Below, piece by piece: positions 45,494 to 53,989 of a DNA stretch of 64,000 nucleotides. Each line of letters starts with the position of its first letter. The first letter of the stretch is position 1. Source of the stretch: Limnobaculum zhutongyuii (GTDB lineage Bacteria; Pseudomonadota; Gammaproteobacteria; Enterobacterales; Enterobacteriaceae); NCBI RefSeq assembly GCF_004295645.1, contig NZ_CP034752.1:1426001-1490000 (forward strand). Reading direction: 5' to 3'. The notes under the pieces are model-generated. The model made no database searches, was not told the DNA's origin, and saw nothing but the letters and a program-made list of their open reading frames with translations. A program made the position numbers and the translations under genes.

Positions 45494-46639
45494 TTATCCG
45501 GTAACAGGAAAAACCAGCATAATGCTCTTTTCCTCAACCGTTGCAACAATAGGGTTGACTTGCCAGTCTACCGTTAGCTCAAAGTCGGAGCCGTTATCAT
45601 AAGGCTGTAGCGGCTCCCAATTACGCAAATAACATGTCGCCACACCACCATCATCAATATGGGTAATCTGTATAAAAAATACCTGCCTGGAAACATGATG
45701 GCCTTGATGAACAGCATAACCCAACAAGGTTCTACATTGGCCAGAGCTGAAAATAGACCACTGACCATCTTTAACTGTCATATCACGATTTAAACTAATA
45801 CCTTCAATTGCATAAATATGACCACTTTCACTTTCCACCACATTATCAAGATCTAAAACATACTTTCCTGTGTTGTTACCATCAAGATAGAGTGCATAAC
45901 AACAACTGTTCAATACCCGTTCGGGAGAACAAAGGGTACGTAAATTTGCTGGCAACGCCAGTCTGGCTTCTAAAATAGCGCCACTGTTTAATTGGTAGCT
46001 TAGCTTTTCCGGAATTGAGGCAGGCACTAATTCGGGTAGTAACCATATTCCTCTGAATTCACGTAACATAACCTTTGTACCCAGCGTTAAAGATTCAAGC
46101 AATAAAGGCATTGATTTAGGGGAATTAACCAGTTGCAAATAACGTTTAGTTAATTCCGGCGCATCAAAAAAATATAAACATTTATCCGATTCACTATAAA
46201 TGACCCAACGTTGATTTTCGCGGGCGTCCATCATTGCGATACGATACTGACCCTCAGCCAAATCTATCCACTCAGAAGAAATATCCTGAATTAATGCCCC
46301 ATCACGCAGCAAATAAGTGAAATACTCAGGCCCACCCATAGCAATTTCACCCCAGGATACTTGTCTGTCATCCTCGACGATTCTGTTTTGACTGTTCATG
46401 TCCGGATTGAAATCAGAGGCTAAACGCCGGGTCGTATGGTTAAGTGATAACGCTTCCTTTATTTCAGGCAGCGCATAGAACTTTTGCAGTAATAACGATG
46501 TACCAACTGCCGCAATCAAAGAAAGAATTATGCCAACAAAAGAAAAGCAAAAGATGATGCCACATAACGCAACGATGAATGGTAGCCAGTTTAAATATCG
46601 ATAACCTTTCACCACTATTTTACTCATCCATTTAGACAT
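45494..46639 (-). CDS. Unrecognised membrane protein
   Basis: 381 residues. Two membrane segments at about 17-35 and 36-53 (NWLPFIVALCGIIFCFSFVGIILSLIAAVGTSLLL), then a 320-residue soluble part with mixed alpha/beta pattern, for example WGEIAMGGPEYFTYLLRDGALIQ and LDLDNVVESESGHIYAIEG. I recognise no family. It ends 34 bases before the longest bolA frame on the same strand and could be co-transcribed. It interrupts the usual bolA-yajG spacing seen in E. coli. It may be a lineage-specific envelope protein. Confidence 0.6.
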   Translation of the reverse strand: MSKWMSKIVVKGYRYLNWLPFIVALCGIIFCFSFVGIILSLIAAVGTSLLLQKFYALPEIKEALSLNHTTRRLASDFNPDMNSQNRIVEDDRQVSWGEIAMGGPEYFTYLLRDGALIQDISSEWIDLAEGQYRIAMMDARENQRWVIYSESDKCLYFFDAPELTKRYLQLVNSPKSMPLLLESLTLGTKVMLREFRGIWLLPELVPASIPEKLSYQLNSGAILEARLALPANLRTLCSPERVLNSCCYALYLDGNNTGKYVLDLDNVVESESGHIYAIEGISLNRDMTVKDGQWSIFSSGQCRTLLGYAVHQGHHVSRQVFFIQITHIDDGGVATCYLRNWEPLQPYDNGSDFELTVDWQVNPIVATVEEKSIMLVFPVTG

Positions 46640-46980
46640 AATTACTCATCCGTTTATTTTGACGCTATATGTCAACATATGGCTTACTGACATCTGGACA
46701 AACGATCGGCCCACCTCAGTACCCTATTTACTCCGAGAATCAATAAAAACACATTAACCTGTCGGATATTATCATTTCCCCTCTTCCCCATCACCAGAGC
46801 AATGATATGATAAGCGTCGGTCTTATTTGTACCACGGTTTATCTCGGCAGTATGATTAACAATGCAGGTGACTAAACCAACTCACAAGCCGCTCTGACCT
46901 CTGATTAGGCTCAGGTATTAGCTGATGATGCCATCATCGAAGCGGTATATGGATAATAAATTGAATTTAAAAGGTTTACC
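46640..46980. other. Divergent gap before yajG
   Basis: 341 bases between the unrecognised membrane gene (minus) and yajG (plus). It should hold both promoters. A small dyad GATGATGCCATCATC at about 46923-46937 lies 45 bases before yajG; nothing else is evident. Confidence 0.4.
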
Positions 46981-47577
46981 GTGAAAAAAATGACTCTGCC
47001 ACAGCGTATTCTGTTTCCATTAATGGCGCTATTTATTCTGGCCGGCTGTGCCCGTCCGGATACTACATTAAATATCAACCCAACCATGAACCTTCCTCAG
47101 CAAGATCCATCGCTGATGGGGGCAACCATCAGTATCACCAGTGCGGACCAGCGTCAGGATAGCGCTTTAGCTAAAGTGAATCGTGAAGGTCAACTGTTAA
47201 CGTTAACGCCTTCAAGAGATATGCGTTTTCTGCTGCAGGAAGCGTTAGAGAAGCAGCTGCGCGCCCGTGGTTATATGGTAGGTCCGGAAGGTAGCGTTAA
47301 TGTACAGATCATTATCAATAATCTGTACGCCGACGTGCAGGAAGGTGACTTACGCTATAACATCGTCACCAAAGTAGATATCTCAATTGTCAGCCAGGCA
47401 AAAAATGGCCAGCAGCAGACTAAAAACTTCCGCACTACCCACAACACCAAGGGTGCCTTTACCGCCAGCAATAAAAACATCGAGAATGTTATTAATGAGG
47501 CGTTAACCGATATGATCAATGAAATGGCGCAGGATACCAGCATCAGCGACTTTATCCGTCAAAATGCGCGCAGTTAA
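46981..47577 (+). CDS. yajG: Lipoprotein YajG
   Basis: 198 residues from GTG 46981 or 195 from ATG 46990. Signal peptide with lipobox LAGC (Cys23 from GTG) followed by ARPD. The mature part (NLPQQDPSLMGATISI, LQEALEKQLRARGYMVGPEG, YADVQEGDLRYNIVTKVDI) is close to E. coli YajG. The role is unknown; it precedes ampG as in E. coli. Confidence 0.93.
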   Translation: MKKMTLPQRILFPLMALFILAGCARPDTTLNINPTMNLPQQDPSLMGATISITSADQRQDSALAKVNREGQLLTLTPSRDMRFLLQEALEKQLRARGYMVGPEGSVNVQIIINNLYADVQEGDLRYNIVTKVDISIVSQAKNGQQQTKNFRTTHNTKGAFTASNKNIENVINEALTDMINEMAQDTSISDFIRQNARS

Positions 47578-47587
47578 TCCAGTACTC

Positions 47588-47611
47588 ACCCCTGCTCAAA
47601 CCGGCAGGGGT
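47588..47611 (+). terminator. Weak terminator between yajG and ampG
   Basis: ACCCCTGC/GCAGGGGT stem with an eight-base loop, followed by TTTCT. Only 11 bases before ampG, so it probably attenuates. Confidence 0.65.
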
Positions 47612-47621
47612 TTCTGATTCT

Positions 47622-49118
47622 ATGACTAATTATTATTTTAAAGCGTTTACTCAGCGTAATACCGCGGTATTGCTACTGCTTGGTTTTGCATCGGGTCTGC
47701 CTCTGGCCTTAACCTCCGGTACTCTGCAGGCCTGGATGACGGTGGCTGGTCTGGATTTAACCACCATTGGTTTCTTCTCTTTAGTTGGACAGGCCTACGT
47801 TTTCAAGTTTCTCTGGTCACCGTTGATGGACCGCTACAGCCTGCCATTCCTTGGTCGCCGCCGTGGCTGGATGCTGCTAACTCAGGTTGCACTGGTTATT
47901 CTGATTTTTGCCATTGGCTGCCTGGATCCTCAGCACGATTTATGGTTAATGGCTGCGCTGGCGGTAATGATTGCCTTTTTCTCCGCCTCTCAGGACATTG
48001 TGTTTGATGCCTACAAAACCGACGTGTTGCCGGCAGAACAGCGGGGAAACGGAGCGGCTATTTCAGTATTAGGCTATCGTTTAGCCATGTTAGTTTCCGG
48101 TGGTCTGGCACTGTGGATTGCCCATTATTATCTGGGATGGCGTGCTACTTACTGGTTGATGGCGTTATTGATGGTTATCGGCATTATCGCCACCTTATGG
48201 GCAAAAGAGCCAGAAACCATAACCTCAACTCCTAAAACCATTGAGCAGGCGGTAGTTGAACCGCTAAAAGATTTCTTTGGTCGCAATAATGCCTGGCTGA
48301 TTCTGTTACTGATCGTGCTGTATAAGATGGGTGATGCCTTTGCCGGCAGTCTGAGTACCACGTTCCTGATTCGCGGCGTAGGTTTTAACGCCGGTGAGGT
48401 GGGTCTGGTCAATAAAACGCTGGGCCTGTTTGCCACCATCATTGGCGTGCTGATTGGCGGCATTCTGATGCAGAGATTAACGCTGTTTCGTTCGCTGATG
48501 CTGTTCGGTATTTTGCAGGCGGTATCCAATTTTGGTTATTGGATTCTGGCGGTGACCGATAAAAACATTATCACCATGGGCAGCGCAATTTTCTTTGAGA
48601 ATCTGTGTGGGGGAATGGGTACCGCAGCCTTTGTTGCTCTGCTGATGACCCTGTGTAATAAATCATTCTCTGCCACTCAGTTTGCCCTACTCTCAGCGTT
48701 GTCCGCTGTTGGTCGGGTTTATGTTGGCCCGGTTGCCGGTTGGTTCGTTGAGCATTACAACTGGCCTCTATTCTATCTGTTTACCATTGTAATGGCAGTT
48801 CCCGGATTGCTGTTGCTGGCGGTATGCCGTCAGACTCTGGAACATACCCAACAGACAGATAGCTTTATGCCTAGAATACATTTTTCCCGTCAGTACCAGT
48901 TGGCTATCCAATTCGTTATCGCCGGTGCAATTATGCTGGGGGCATGGCTGGTATTGCTGTTTGAGTCCGCAACTGAATTCAGTTCTCTCTATTATATAAA
49001 AGAAGCACTACTAAATATTGGTGGCCTGCTGTGCCTGATGGGGATATTGATAGGCTGCTGGTTGGATTATAAATCCATCAGGAAAGAGCCATCTGAAGTG
49101 ACTAAAAGCATAGAATAA
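47622..49118 (+). CDS. ampG: Muropeptide transporter AmpG
   Basis: 498 residues (E. coli 491). MFS fold with GFASGLPLALTSGTLQAWMTVAGLDLTTIG at 17-46, KFLWSPLMDRY and GRRRGWML near 77, SQDIVFDAYKTDVL near 128, and two extra C-terminal helices after about 410. It imports anhydro-muropeptides from the periplasm, the first step of wall recycling and of the AmpC induction route. Confidence 0.97.
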   Translation: MTNYYFKAFTQRNTAVLLLLGFASGLPLALTSGTLQAWMTVAGLDLTTIGFFSLVGQAYVFKFLWSPLMDRYSLPFLGRRRGWMLLTQVALVILIFAIGCLDPQHDLWLMAALAVMIAFFSASQDIVFDAYKTDVLPAEQRGNGAAISVLGYRLAMLVSGGLALWIAHYYLGWRATYWLMALLMVIGIIATLWAKEPETITSTPKTIEQAVVEPLKDFFGRNNAWLILLLIVLYKMGDAFAGSLSTTFLIRGVGFNAGEVGLVNKTLGLFATIIGVLIGGILMQRLTLFRSLMLFGILQAVSNFGYWILAVTDKNIITMGSAIFFENLCGGMGTAAFVALLMTLCNKSFSATQFALLSALSAVGRVYVGPVAGWFVEHYNWPLFYLFTIVMAVPGLLLLAVCRQTLEHTQQTDSFMPRIHFSRQYQLAIQFVIAGAIMLGAWLVLLFESATEFSSLYYIKEALLNIGGLLCLMGILIGCWLDYKSIRKEPSEVTKSIE

Positions 49119-49122
49119 CTTT

Positions 49123-49147
49123 AGAGCACCTGAATTACAGGTGCTCT
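49123..49147 (+). terminator. Terminator after ampG
   Basis: AGAGCACCTG pairs perfectly with CAGGTGCTCT around AATTA. No long T run on the plus strand. Confidence 0.7.
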
Positions 49148-49256
49148 GAAGCCTATAATAAAAACATTTATTATCATATTGATAAGAAATTTCAAAACGC
49201 TCGCAATTACATTTAATCTTTTCATCATCGTCCTGACAATTTTGATATTGGTTTAA

Positions 49257-49709
49257 CTATTCTACGATTTGATCCCCGATCGTTTTTTGAGAAATCAATA
49301 CTTTTTGAGCACAGTAAATAGCCTCTTTATCTATTACCTCTATTGAATTCTCTTGTATGAAGACCTCAAGAGCGCAAACCCCTTTTGAATCATTAATTAG
49401 TGCAATGATACTCCCACCATTGCCTGATTGAGAACCGATCTTCCATTTTGAAAATAACTCAGAATCCTCAGAATAAGAGATTGAAACAGGCAGTGATATT
49501 TGTTCATTTGGCCTAATAACATTGATTCGTTTTAATTGTTGTAACTCTTCTAATGTTGGCTCCATACTGCCTGTATGCTGCATCGAATAGATGTATAAAT
49601 CTTTATTAGTATTATTATGTAAATAAATCGTCGGAGCCAATCGACTAAAATAGAAAATAATCAGCAATGCGATACTCAATATAACTAAAAATTTTTTATT
49701 CAATTTCAT
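49257..49709 (-). CDS. Unrecognised single-pass membrane-anchored protein
   Basis: 150 residues. Basic N-terminus and one hydrophobic segment (FLVILSIALLIIFYFSRLA, 7-25), then an extracytoplasmic part with IYLHNNTNKDLYIYSMQHTGS and two cysteines (SKGVCALEV, AIYCAQKV). AT-rich compared with its neighbours, which suggests acquisition. It reads away from the second prophage and lies 135 bases outside its terminus, so it is host-side. No family is recognised. Confidence 0.55.
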   Translation of the reverse strand: MKLNKKFLVILSIALLIIFYFSRLAPTIYLHNNTNKDLYIYSMQHTGSMEPTLEELQQLKRINVIRPNEQISLPVSISYSEDSELFSKWKIGSQSGNGGSIIALINDSKGVCALEVFIQENSIEVIDKEAIYCAQKVLISQKTIGDQIVE

Positions 49710-49844
49710 AAGACTTCACTATTTCTAATGGACATGCAGTATGCCAGCACCAGCGTGACAGAAAAACAGGATAGCGATAGCTGATAACATTGCCAGTAAT
49801 AATATATTTACTAGTAATATCAATAGGATTATTAATTCAGATTA

Positions 49845-49893
49845 TGAAGCCGCGCGCGATAAATGACAGGTATTTACTGTGATAAATCGCCGC
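49845..49893 (-). mobile_element. Mu-like right terminus of second prophage
   Basis: In phage orientation (minus strand) the sequence ends CGCGCGCGGCTTCA at 49845. From memory, Mu's right end finishes GTGCGCCGCTTCA; the last five bases CTTCA are the same. Two 22-base units before the end, 49850-49871 and 49872-49893, each contain ATTTATC (49858-49864 and 49881-49887), the core of Mu transposase sites. The fibre assembly gene stops 37 bases inside. I take 49844/49845 as the host junction. Confidence 0.7.
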
Positions 49894-49929
49894 GCTTTCA
49901 TTTTCCAATGGTGCAATTGAATTACAGTA

Positions 49930-50334
49930 TTATGCATCTGGTTGTATCGGCCATTCAATATCTGGTGCTGTACTGGTATCAATTCGAGTTAATAACACTC
50001 GGTAGACCTTCCAAGCTTTCAACGTTGCCACTTCTTCAGTCGAGGCTATATCGAGCTCAATAGCATCTGATAATGGGTTAATAATTAATGTTGCTGTTGA
50101 AAGTAATGTTGTTTTCTTCAAATTAGCTTCAGCTATAAGCTCGTCTTTTGATGGAGCTGGTCTATCAATAAGGACAGGCTGGCCATTTTCGATTGAAATA
50201 ATTTTCCCGTCAGCCTGCCCGTTAATTAATTCCGCATGTTTTTCTACACTGACTTCAACAGCGTTATTGGGAATATCTGTATTTAACACTGAATCATAGA
50301 AACCAATTGGGTCGGGTGAAAAAAATATAGTCAT
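49930..50334 (-). CDS. Tail fibre assembly protein
   Basis: 134 residues. N-terminal MTIFFSPDPIGFYDSVL and C-terminal LKAWKVYRVLLTRIDTSTAPDIEWP are typical of the fibre-assembly chaperone family; the middle DRPAPSKDELIAEANLKKTTLL is shared with many P2-type phages. Counterpart of 5680-6111, with the same closing block. The start ATG lies in the second half of the duplicated end of the fibre gene (50334-50369). Confidence 0.9.
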   Translation of the reverse strand: MTIFFSPDPIGFYDSVLNTDIPNNAVEVSVEKHAELINGQADGKIISIENGQPVLIDRPAPSKDELIAEANLKKTTLLSTATLIINPLSDAIELDIASTEEVATLKAWKVYRVLLTRIDTSTAPDIEWPIQPDA

Positions 50335-50369
50335 ATTAGTATCCTATCGCTTATTAGTATCCTATCGCT
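50334..50369. repeat. Perfect 18-bp tandem duplication at fibre gene end
   Basis: TATTAGTATCCTATCGCT occurs at 50334-50351 and again at 50352-50369. The proximal copy contains the fibre stop and its last codons (AIGY); the other copy repeats them and leads directly into the fibre assembly start. Confidence 0.95.
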
Positions 50370-51331
50370 ATGTATCGACCACCCAGTCCGGGTGATGCTG
50401 TCCGTGAAACAATAGTGGATCGTGAGCCGGGGCAAGCCGCAATATATGTAACAGCACCTGATGCGGGGGTGTAATCCATCGTTACAGCAGCATGTAGAAA
50501 TGCGGTGGGAAACGTCACGGGCAGCATAGTTGTAGTATCGCCACTGATTGTACTAACACCGCCCCATTGAATAATTAACCCAGACGGCAGTTTTTGCCAA
50601 CCTCCATTAAACGCAGGATTAAAAGACCAACTGGGAGCTAGTCTTAACACGGCATCACCGGTTGCGTGCCACACTTTAACTTGTTCAACAATGAAGGTCG
50701 CGCTCTCAGTAGGTTTTAACGTGAGAGTTGTTACTGTTGACATAGGGATGGATATACTGTTGGATGAGTTTCCAACGGAAATGGTGATATTGGTATCTTT
50801 CACATTCCAGATAGTTATTGTTTGACCACAACCCACGATATTACTTATATCAGGTAATGTGTAGGCTGATGGTGAGCTATAGTCCACCCAAAAACGAGCT
50901 CCAAATTGTGCTGTGGTTATCTTGCTAGTAGTTAACAGACTTACATTACTATAAAAATTACCTTTGCTCTGTAGAGTTTTGGGGTTAACAACTTTCTCTG
51001 TACTTCCCCCGTCAAGTACCTCACTTACTGTCGCAAAAGGAATACTACTCAATTTACTATCAGCTAAATCATATGCCTTCTTTACGGCACTGGCAGTAGC
51101 TGCATCAGTACTTGAGTCACTGTTCGTTGCTGAGCTTAATTTAACAATACCCGCCGTTGTCGTTGAGGCCGCCCCAGTTTTACCATCTAGCGCCTTTTTT
51201 AAATAAGCAGTCCGGTTAGTCAGGTTGCGTAACGGTGCATTCATAACTCCACCGGGGCCACCTAATGCCCGGTCAGACGTTTCTAGCTGTCTAACTCCTT
51301 CCCATGCTTCTTGCTCTGGTAAATCAGCCAT
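50354..51331 (-). CDS. Tail fibre / receptor-binding protein
   Basis: 325 residues. N-terminus MADLPEQEAWEGVRQLETSDRALGG binds the baseplate, followed by the P2-type fibre repeat AGIVKLSSATNSDSSTDAATASAVKKAYDLA. The C-terminal knob (WQKLPSGLIIQWGG, LPVTFPTAFL) is the gp53-like type, homologous to the knob in the first prophage. Its start overlaps tail protein I by eight bases. Confidence 0.88.
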   Translation of the reverse strand: MADLPEQEAWEGVRQLETSDRALGGPGGVMNAPLRNLTNRTAYLKKALDGKTGAASTTTAGIVKLSSATNSDSSTDAATASAVKKAYDLADSKLSSIPFATVSEVLDGGSTEKVVNPKTLQSKGNFYSNVSLLTTSKITTAQFGARFWVDYSSPSAYTLPDISNIVGCGQTITIWNVKDTNITISVGNSSNSISIPMSTVTTLTLKPTESATFIVEQVKVWHATGDAVLRLAPSWSFNPAFNGGWQKLPSGLIIQWGGVSTISGDTTTMLPVTFPTAFLHAAVTMDYTPASGAVTYIAACPGSRSTIVSRTASPGLGGRYIAIGY

Positions 51332-51914
51332 TGGATATGCTCCCTAAGTTATATTGGCCATCAAGGTATTTGGTACCATCAAGACGGAATGCCGCCTCCT
51401 GGTAGTCGAGACTTTCTAAGTAGCTTCGGGCAGGTGTAAAAGCGATAATAGCTTTGCGTAAGTTGTCGGCCTGATCGTTGGTAATGGCCTCTTTTAGGAT
51501 TATCCGGTATCTGGCCCAAGCTGAACCATCACCCAGCACATGAGAACCATCGAGCAGAACGGAGCCGTCCAACGTCCAGTCATAGATGTTTTCTATCAGC
51601 TCAACTTCACCGAACCCAAACCGTCTTATGACCTCACGAACTGCCCAAGGGGTGCCTTTATAGCGGTGAAGCTCGATAGCACCTTTAATCAGGCTACGTT
51701 TTGCATCGTCAGATTCAACTAACTCCCATCCATCACCTAACAGGCTGAACTGTTCGGCTAAAAAAGGGAAAACGGCAGAGTTAACAAGGTCAATCAAGTA
51801 AACCAGAACAACTTCCAGCTCCAGTTCATCAAATATCTCTTCAGCCATCTGACTGAGAGCTGCAAAACGAATATCACCGGCTAATGGGGGCGATATATGG
51901 CTGCTATTCATCAC
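51324..51914 (-). CDS. Tail protein I (P2-like)
   Basis: 196 residues. PPLAGDIRFAALSQMAEEIF, RSLIKGAIELHRYKGTPWAVREVIRRFGFGE and the terminal FTPARSYLESL are the P2 gpI pattern. Forms the baseplate with J and W. Overlaps J by 11 bases. Confidence 0.92.
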   Translation of the reverse strand: MMNSSHISPPLAGDIRFAALSQMAEEIFDELELEVVLVYLIDLVNSAVFPFLAEQFSLLGDGWELVESDDAKRSLIKGAIELHRYKGTPWAVREVIRRFGFGEVELIENIYDWTLDGSVLLDGSHVLGDGSAWARYRIILKEAITNDQADNLRKAIIAFTPARSYLESLDYQEAAFRLDGTKYLDGQYNLGSISNG

Positions 51915-53028
51915 TGATACCTACGGGAAGAACCTGAATGCCAGTACAGACTGCCCATTCATAAGGTTTAACGACACGTTTAGTCGGGCTATTCAATGTG
52001 ATGTCATATATGCCAGAAACAGAAAGCGTTTTGCTTACCTGATGAGGAACAATATCAATCCCAAGCCTCAGCGCTCTTGCCGTTTCCCATGCTGTTATCG
52101 CTTTTTCAGCAAGGCTGATTGTTGTGGTGACATCAGCGGAGCGGTACAACGTCAATTCAGCGTTAATATCGTATTCAACTATCTCAGGCACCTTGACTAA
52201 AACACGGTCATTGATAGGACGTTTTTTCTCAGAACTGAGCTTGGTTTCAATAAGCTGAATGAGCTCCACTGTTGGAAGCCCATCTTTGGTTAATGGGTAT
52301 ATCCAAACTTGCCCTGGCGGTATGCGGTTATCCAAATCAGGGCCAAGAACGACCACATCAATAATGGATTGGTGAACGGATAAGGCGTGAAACTTATAAG
52401 CGCCATAACTCCCGGCGCTGGTATAACCTTCAGGTGCCAACATCATCCGCTCACGTAATGCCGGCGTGGTTTCCTCATCATCACCGCCAGCGGTAGTACT
52501 GATATTACTGACCAATAAACCCGCATCCAGAAAACGTTCTGATTTGTTGATTTTGCCGGGGAGATATCCATTACCCTGTTGGCCAACAACCTGGCAGGTT
52601 GCGCTAACATCCGCCGACAATGAGCCAGCAGGAATAACAACATCCAAATCCGTACTGAAGGAAACGCTACCATCTTCATTACCGACGACAGTAAACATAG
52701 GAATGAAAATATCCTGAGTAATGGCTGCATCGAATTGCCAACGTAACGTACAGCGTGCTGGTTGTGCGGGCAAACGGATAACACCAACCAACTCCGCCAG
52801 GTAATCAATAATGGGGGCTTCACTGAAGCGGGGTAGCATTTGTTCCCCAGTGTGTTGAATTCTGGCTAATGTACGGGTTTTGGCATAAGCCAGTAGATTA
52901 ATAAACAGATGCTCAATCTGAGCCGGGTACAATTTTTTACCTGATATCTCTTCATATCGGGTAATCAAATCCAGCTCAATAGCTTTGGGGTCAATGCTGA
53001 CAAACTCAGGTGGTGCTAGTTCGCTCAT
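51904..53028 (-). CDS. Baseplate assembly protein J (P2-like)
   Basis: 374 residues from ATG 53028 (MSELAPPEFVSIDPKAIELDLI); an upstream in-frame start at 53040 would add four residues. NLLAYAKTRTLARIQHTGEQMLPRFS and the GYTSAGSYGAYKFHALSVHQSI block are the J signatures. A baseplate wedge. Overlaps gene W by 23 bases. Confidence 0.92.
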   Translation of the reverse strand: MSELAPPEFVSIDPKAIELDLITRYEEISGKKLYPAQIEHLFINLLAYAKTRTLARIQHTGEQMLPRFSEAPIIDYLAELVGVIRLPAQPARCTLRWQFDAAITQDIFIPMFTVVGNEDGSVSFSTDLDVVIPAGSLSADVSATCQVVGQQGNGYLPGKINKSERFLDAGLLVSNISTTAGGDDEETTPALRERMMLAPEGYTSAGSYGAYKFHALSVHQSIIDVVVLGPDLDNRIPPGQVWIYPLTKDGLPTVELIQLIETKLSSEKKRPINDRVLVKVPEIVEYDINAELTLYRSADVTTTISLAEKAITAWETARALRLGIDIVPHQVSKTLSVSGIYDITLNSPTKRVVKPYEWAVCTGIQVLPVGISDE

Positions 53029-53377
53029 AAGCGACCTCACTTTCTTCTATACCGTCTGCCACTTTCCATTTAACGCGTAAGGTGACCTTGGAACTGTCTA
53101 TATCAACAATAACCTGAATAACTGTTACTCTCGGCTCCCAGCGCTTAATAGCCTCCACAGACTCACGGACAAGGTAAGGTGTGATGAGATTGGCTGGCCA
53201 GTCGATGTACTTATTGATATCAGAACCAAACTCAGGCCGATGTGGGTCACTCCCTTTAGGTGTTAATAGAATGACCCGAATCGCCTGGTTTAAATCCGAC
53301 AAGCCTTCAACGACAGAACCGGGAATTCCCAGTTCTGGTTGCCAATGCGCTGATGTGATGGAGTTCAGTATTTTCAT
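53006..53377 (-). CDS. Baseplate protein W (GpW/gp25 family)
   Basis: 123 residues. Contains GLSDLNQAIRVILLTPKGSDPHRPEFGSDINKYIDWP, the gp25 lysozyme-like fold signature, and RWEPRVTVIQVIVDI. It starts the sheath on the baseplate. Confidence 0.92.
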   Translation of the reverse strand: MKILNSITSAHWQPELGIPGSVVEGLSDLNQAIRVILLTPKGSDPHRPEFGSDINKYIDWPANLITPYLVRESVEAIKRWEPRVTVIQVIVDIDSSKVTLRVKWKVADGIEESEVAYERTSTT

Positions 53378-53431
53378 ACGGCTATGATAGCTGGATGGGG
53401 GAATACTGATTTTAATGAAGGTTAAAAAGAC

Positions 53432-53989
53432 TTATTGCGGCTGGCCCGTTGATGATGAACCTGTTTGAATGCCGGGATGAGTATGGTTTTTTAATGAGAT
53501 ACCATCGGCGATAACATCACCCGTCACATTAACAACACCAATAACCGTTGTACCGCCAGCTCCTGCATTAATGGCTACACCTGATGCGGCATTGATTGTG
53601 ACACCAGCAGCGGCGTTAATCGTTACGCCTGCCGGAGCGGTTATATTCACAGTGCCTTCTGAGATACTGAGATCCAGCTTATGCTCTGAGGGGGAATAAG
53701 AAAATTTTGTACCATCCTTATATTCCATATAATCAGTATCATCATCCTCGATAGGTGGCGGTTCCGCCTCAGAATAAACAGCGCCAAGTAATACACCACC
53801 TACACCATCATCTTTAAGAAGGATAGCAACCGGCGTACCCAGTTCGACAGGACAACGGCGCTTTGATTTTTTGGAGTATCCCTGTGGGACTTGTAACCAA
53901 TAAGAGGTCAGCCCATTTTCATGAAGGTCAACCCGGATACGACAGGTTTTAGCGTTCCATGCGGAGACAGTGCCATATTCAAGATTCAT
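53432..53989 (-). CDS. Baseplate spike V
   Basis: 185 residues. The OB-like N-terminal half (VSAWNAKTCRIRVDLHENG, TPVAILLKDDGVGGVLLGAVYSEAEPPP) leads to a triplet-repeat beta helix (GVTINAAAGVTINAASGVAINA) and ends with the HTH iron-binding tip LKNHTHPGIQTG. It pierces the outer membrane. Overlaps D by four bases. Confidence 0.92.
   Translation of the reverse strand: MNLEYGTVSAWNAKTCRIRVDLHENGLTSYWLQVPQGYSKKSKRRCPVELGTPVAILLKDDGVGGVLLGAVYSEAEPPPIEDDDTDYMEYKDGTKFSYSPSEHKLDLSISEGTVNITAPAGVTINAAAGVTINAASGVAINAGAGGTTVIGVVNVTGDVIADGISLKNHTHPGIQTGSSSTGQPQ

Noticed and set aside
49257..49709. Phage cargo (moron) gene
   Set aside because: It lies outside the inferred phage end at 49845.
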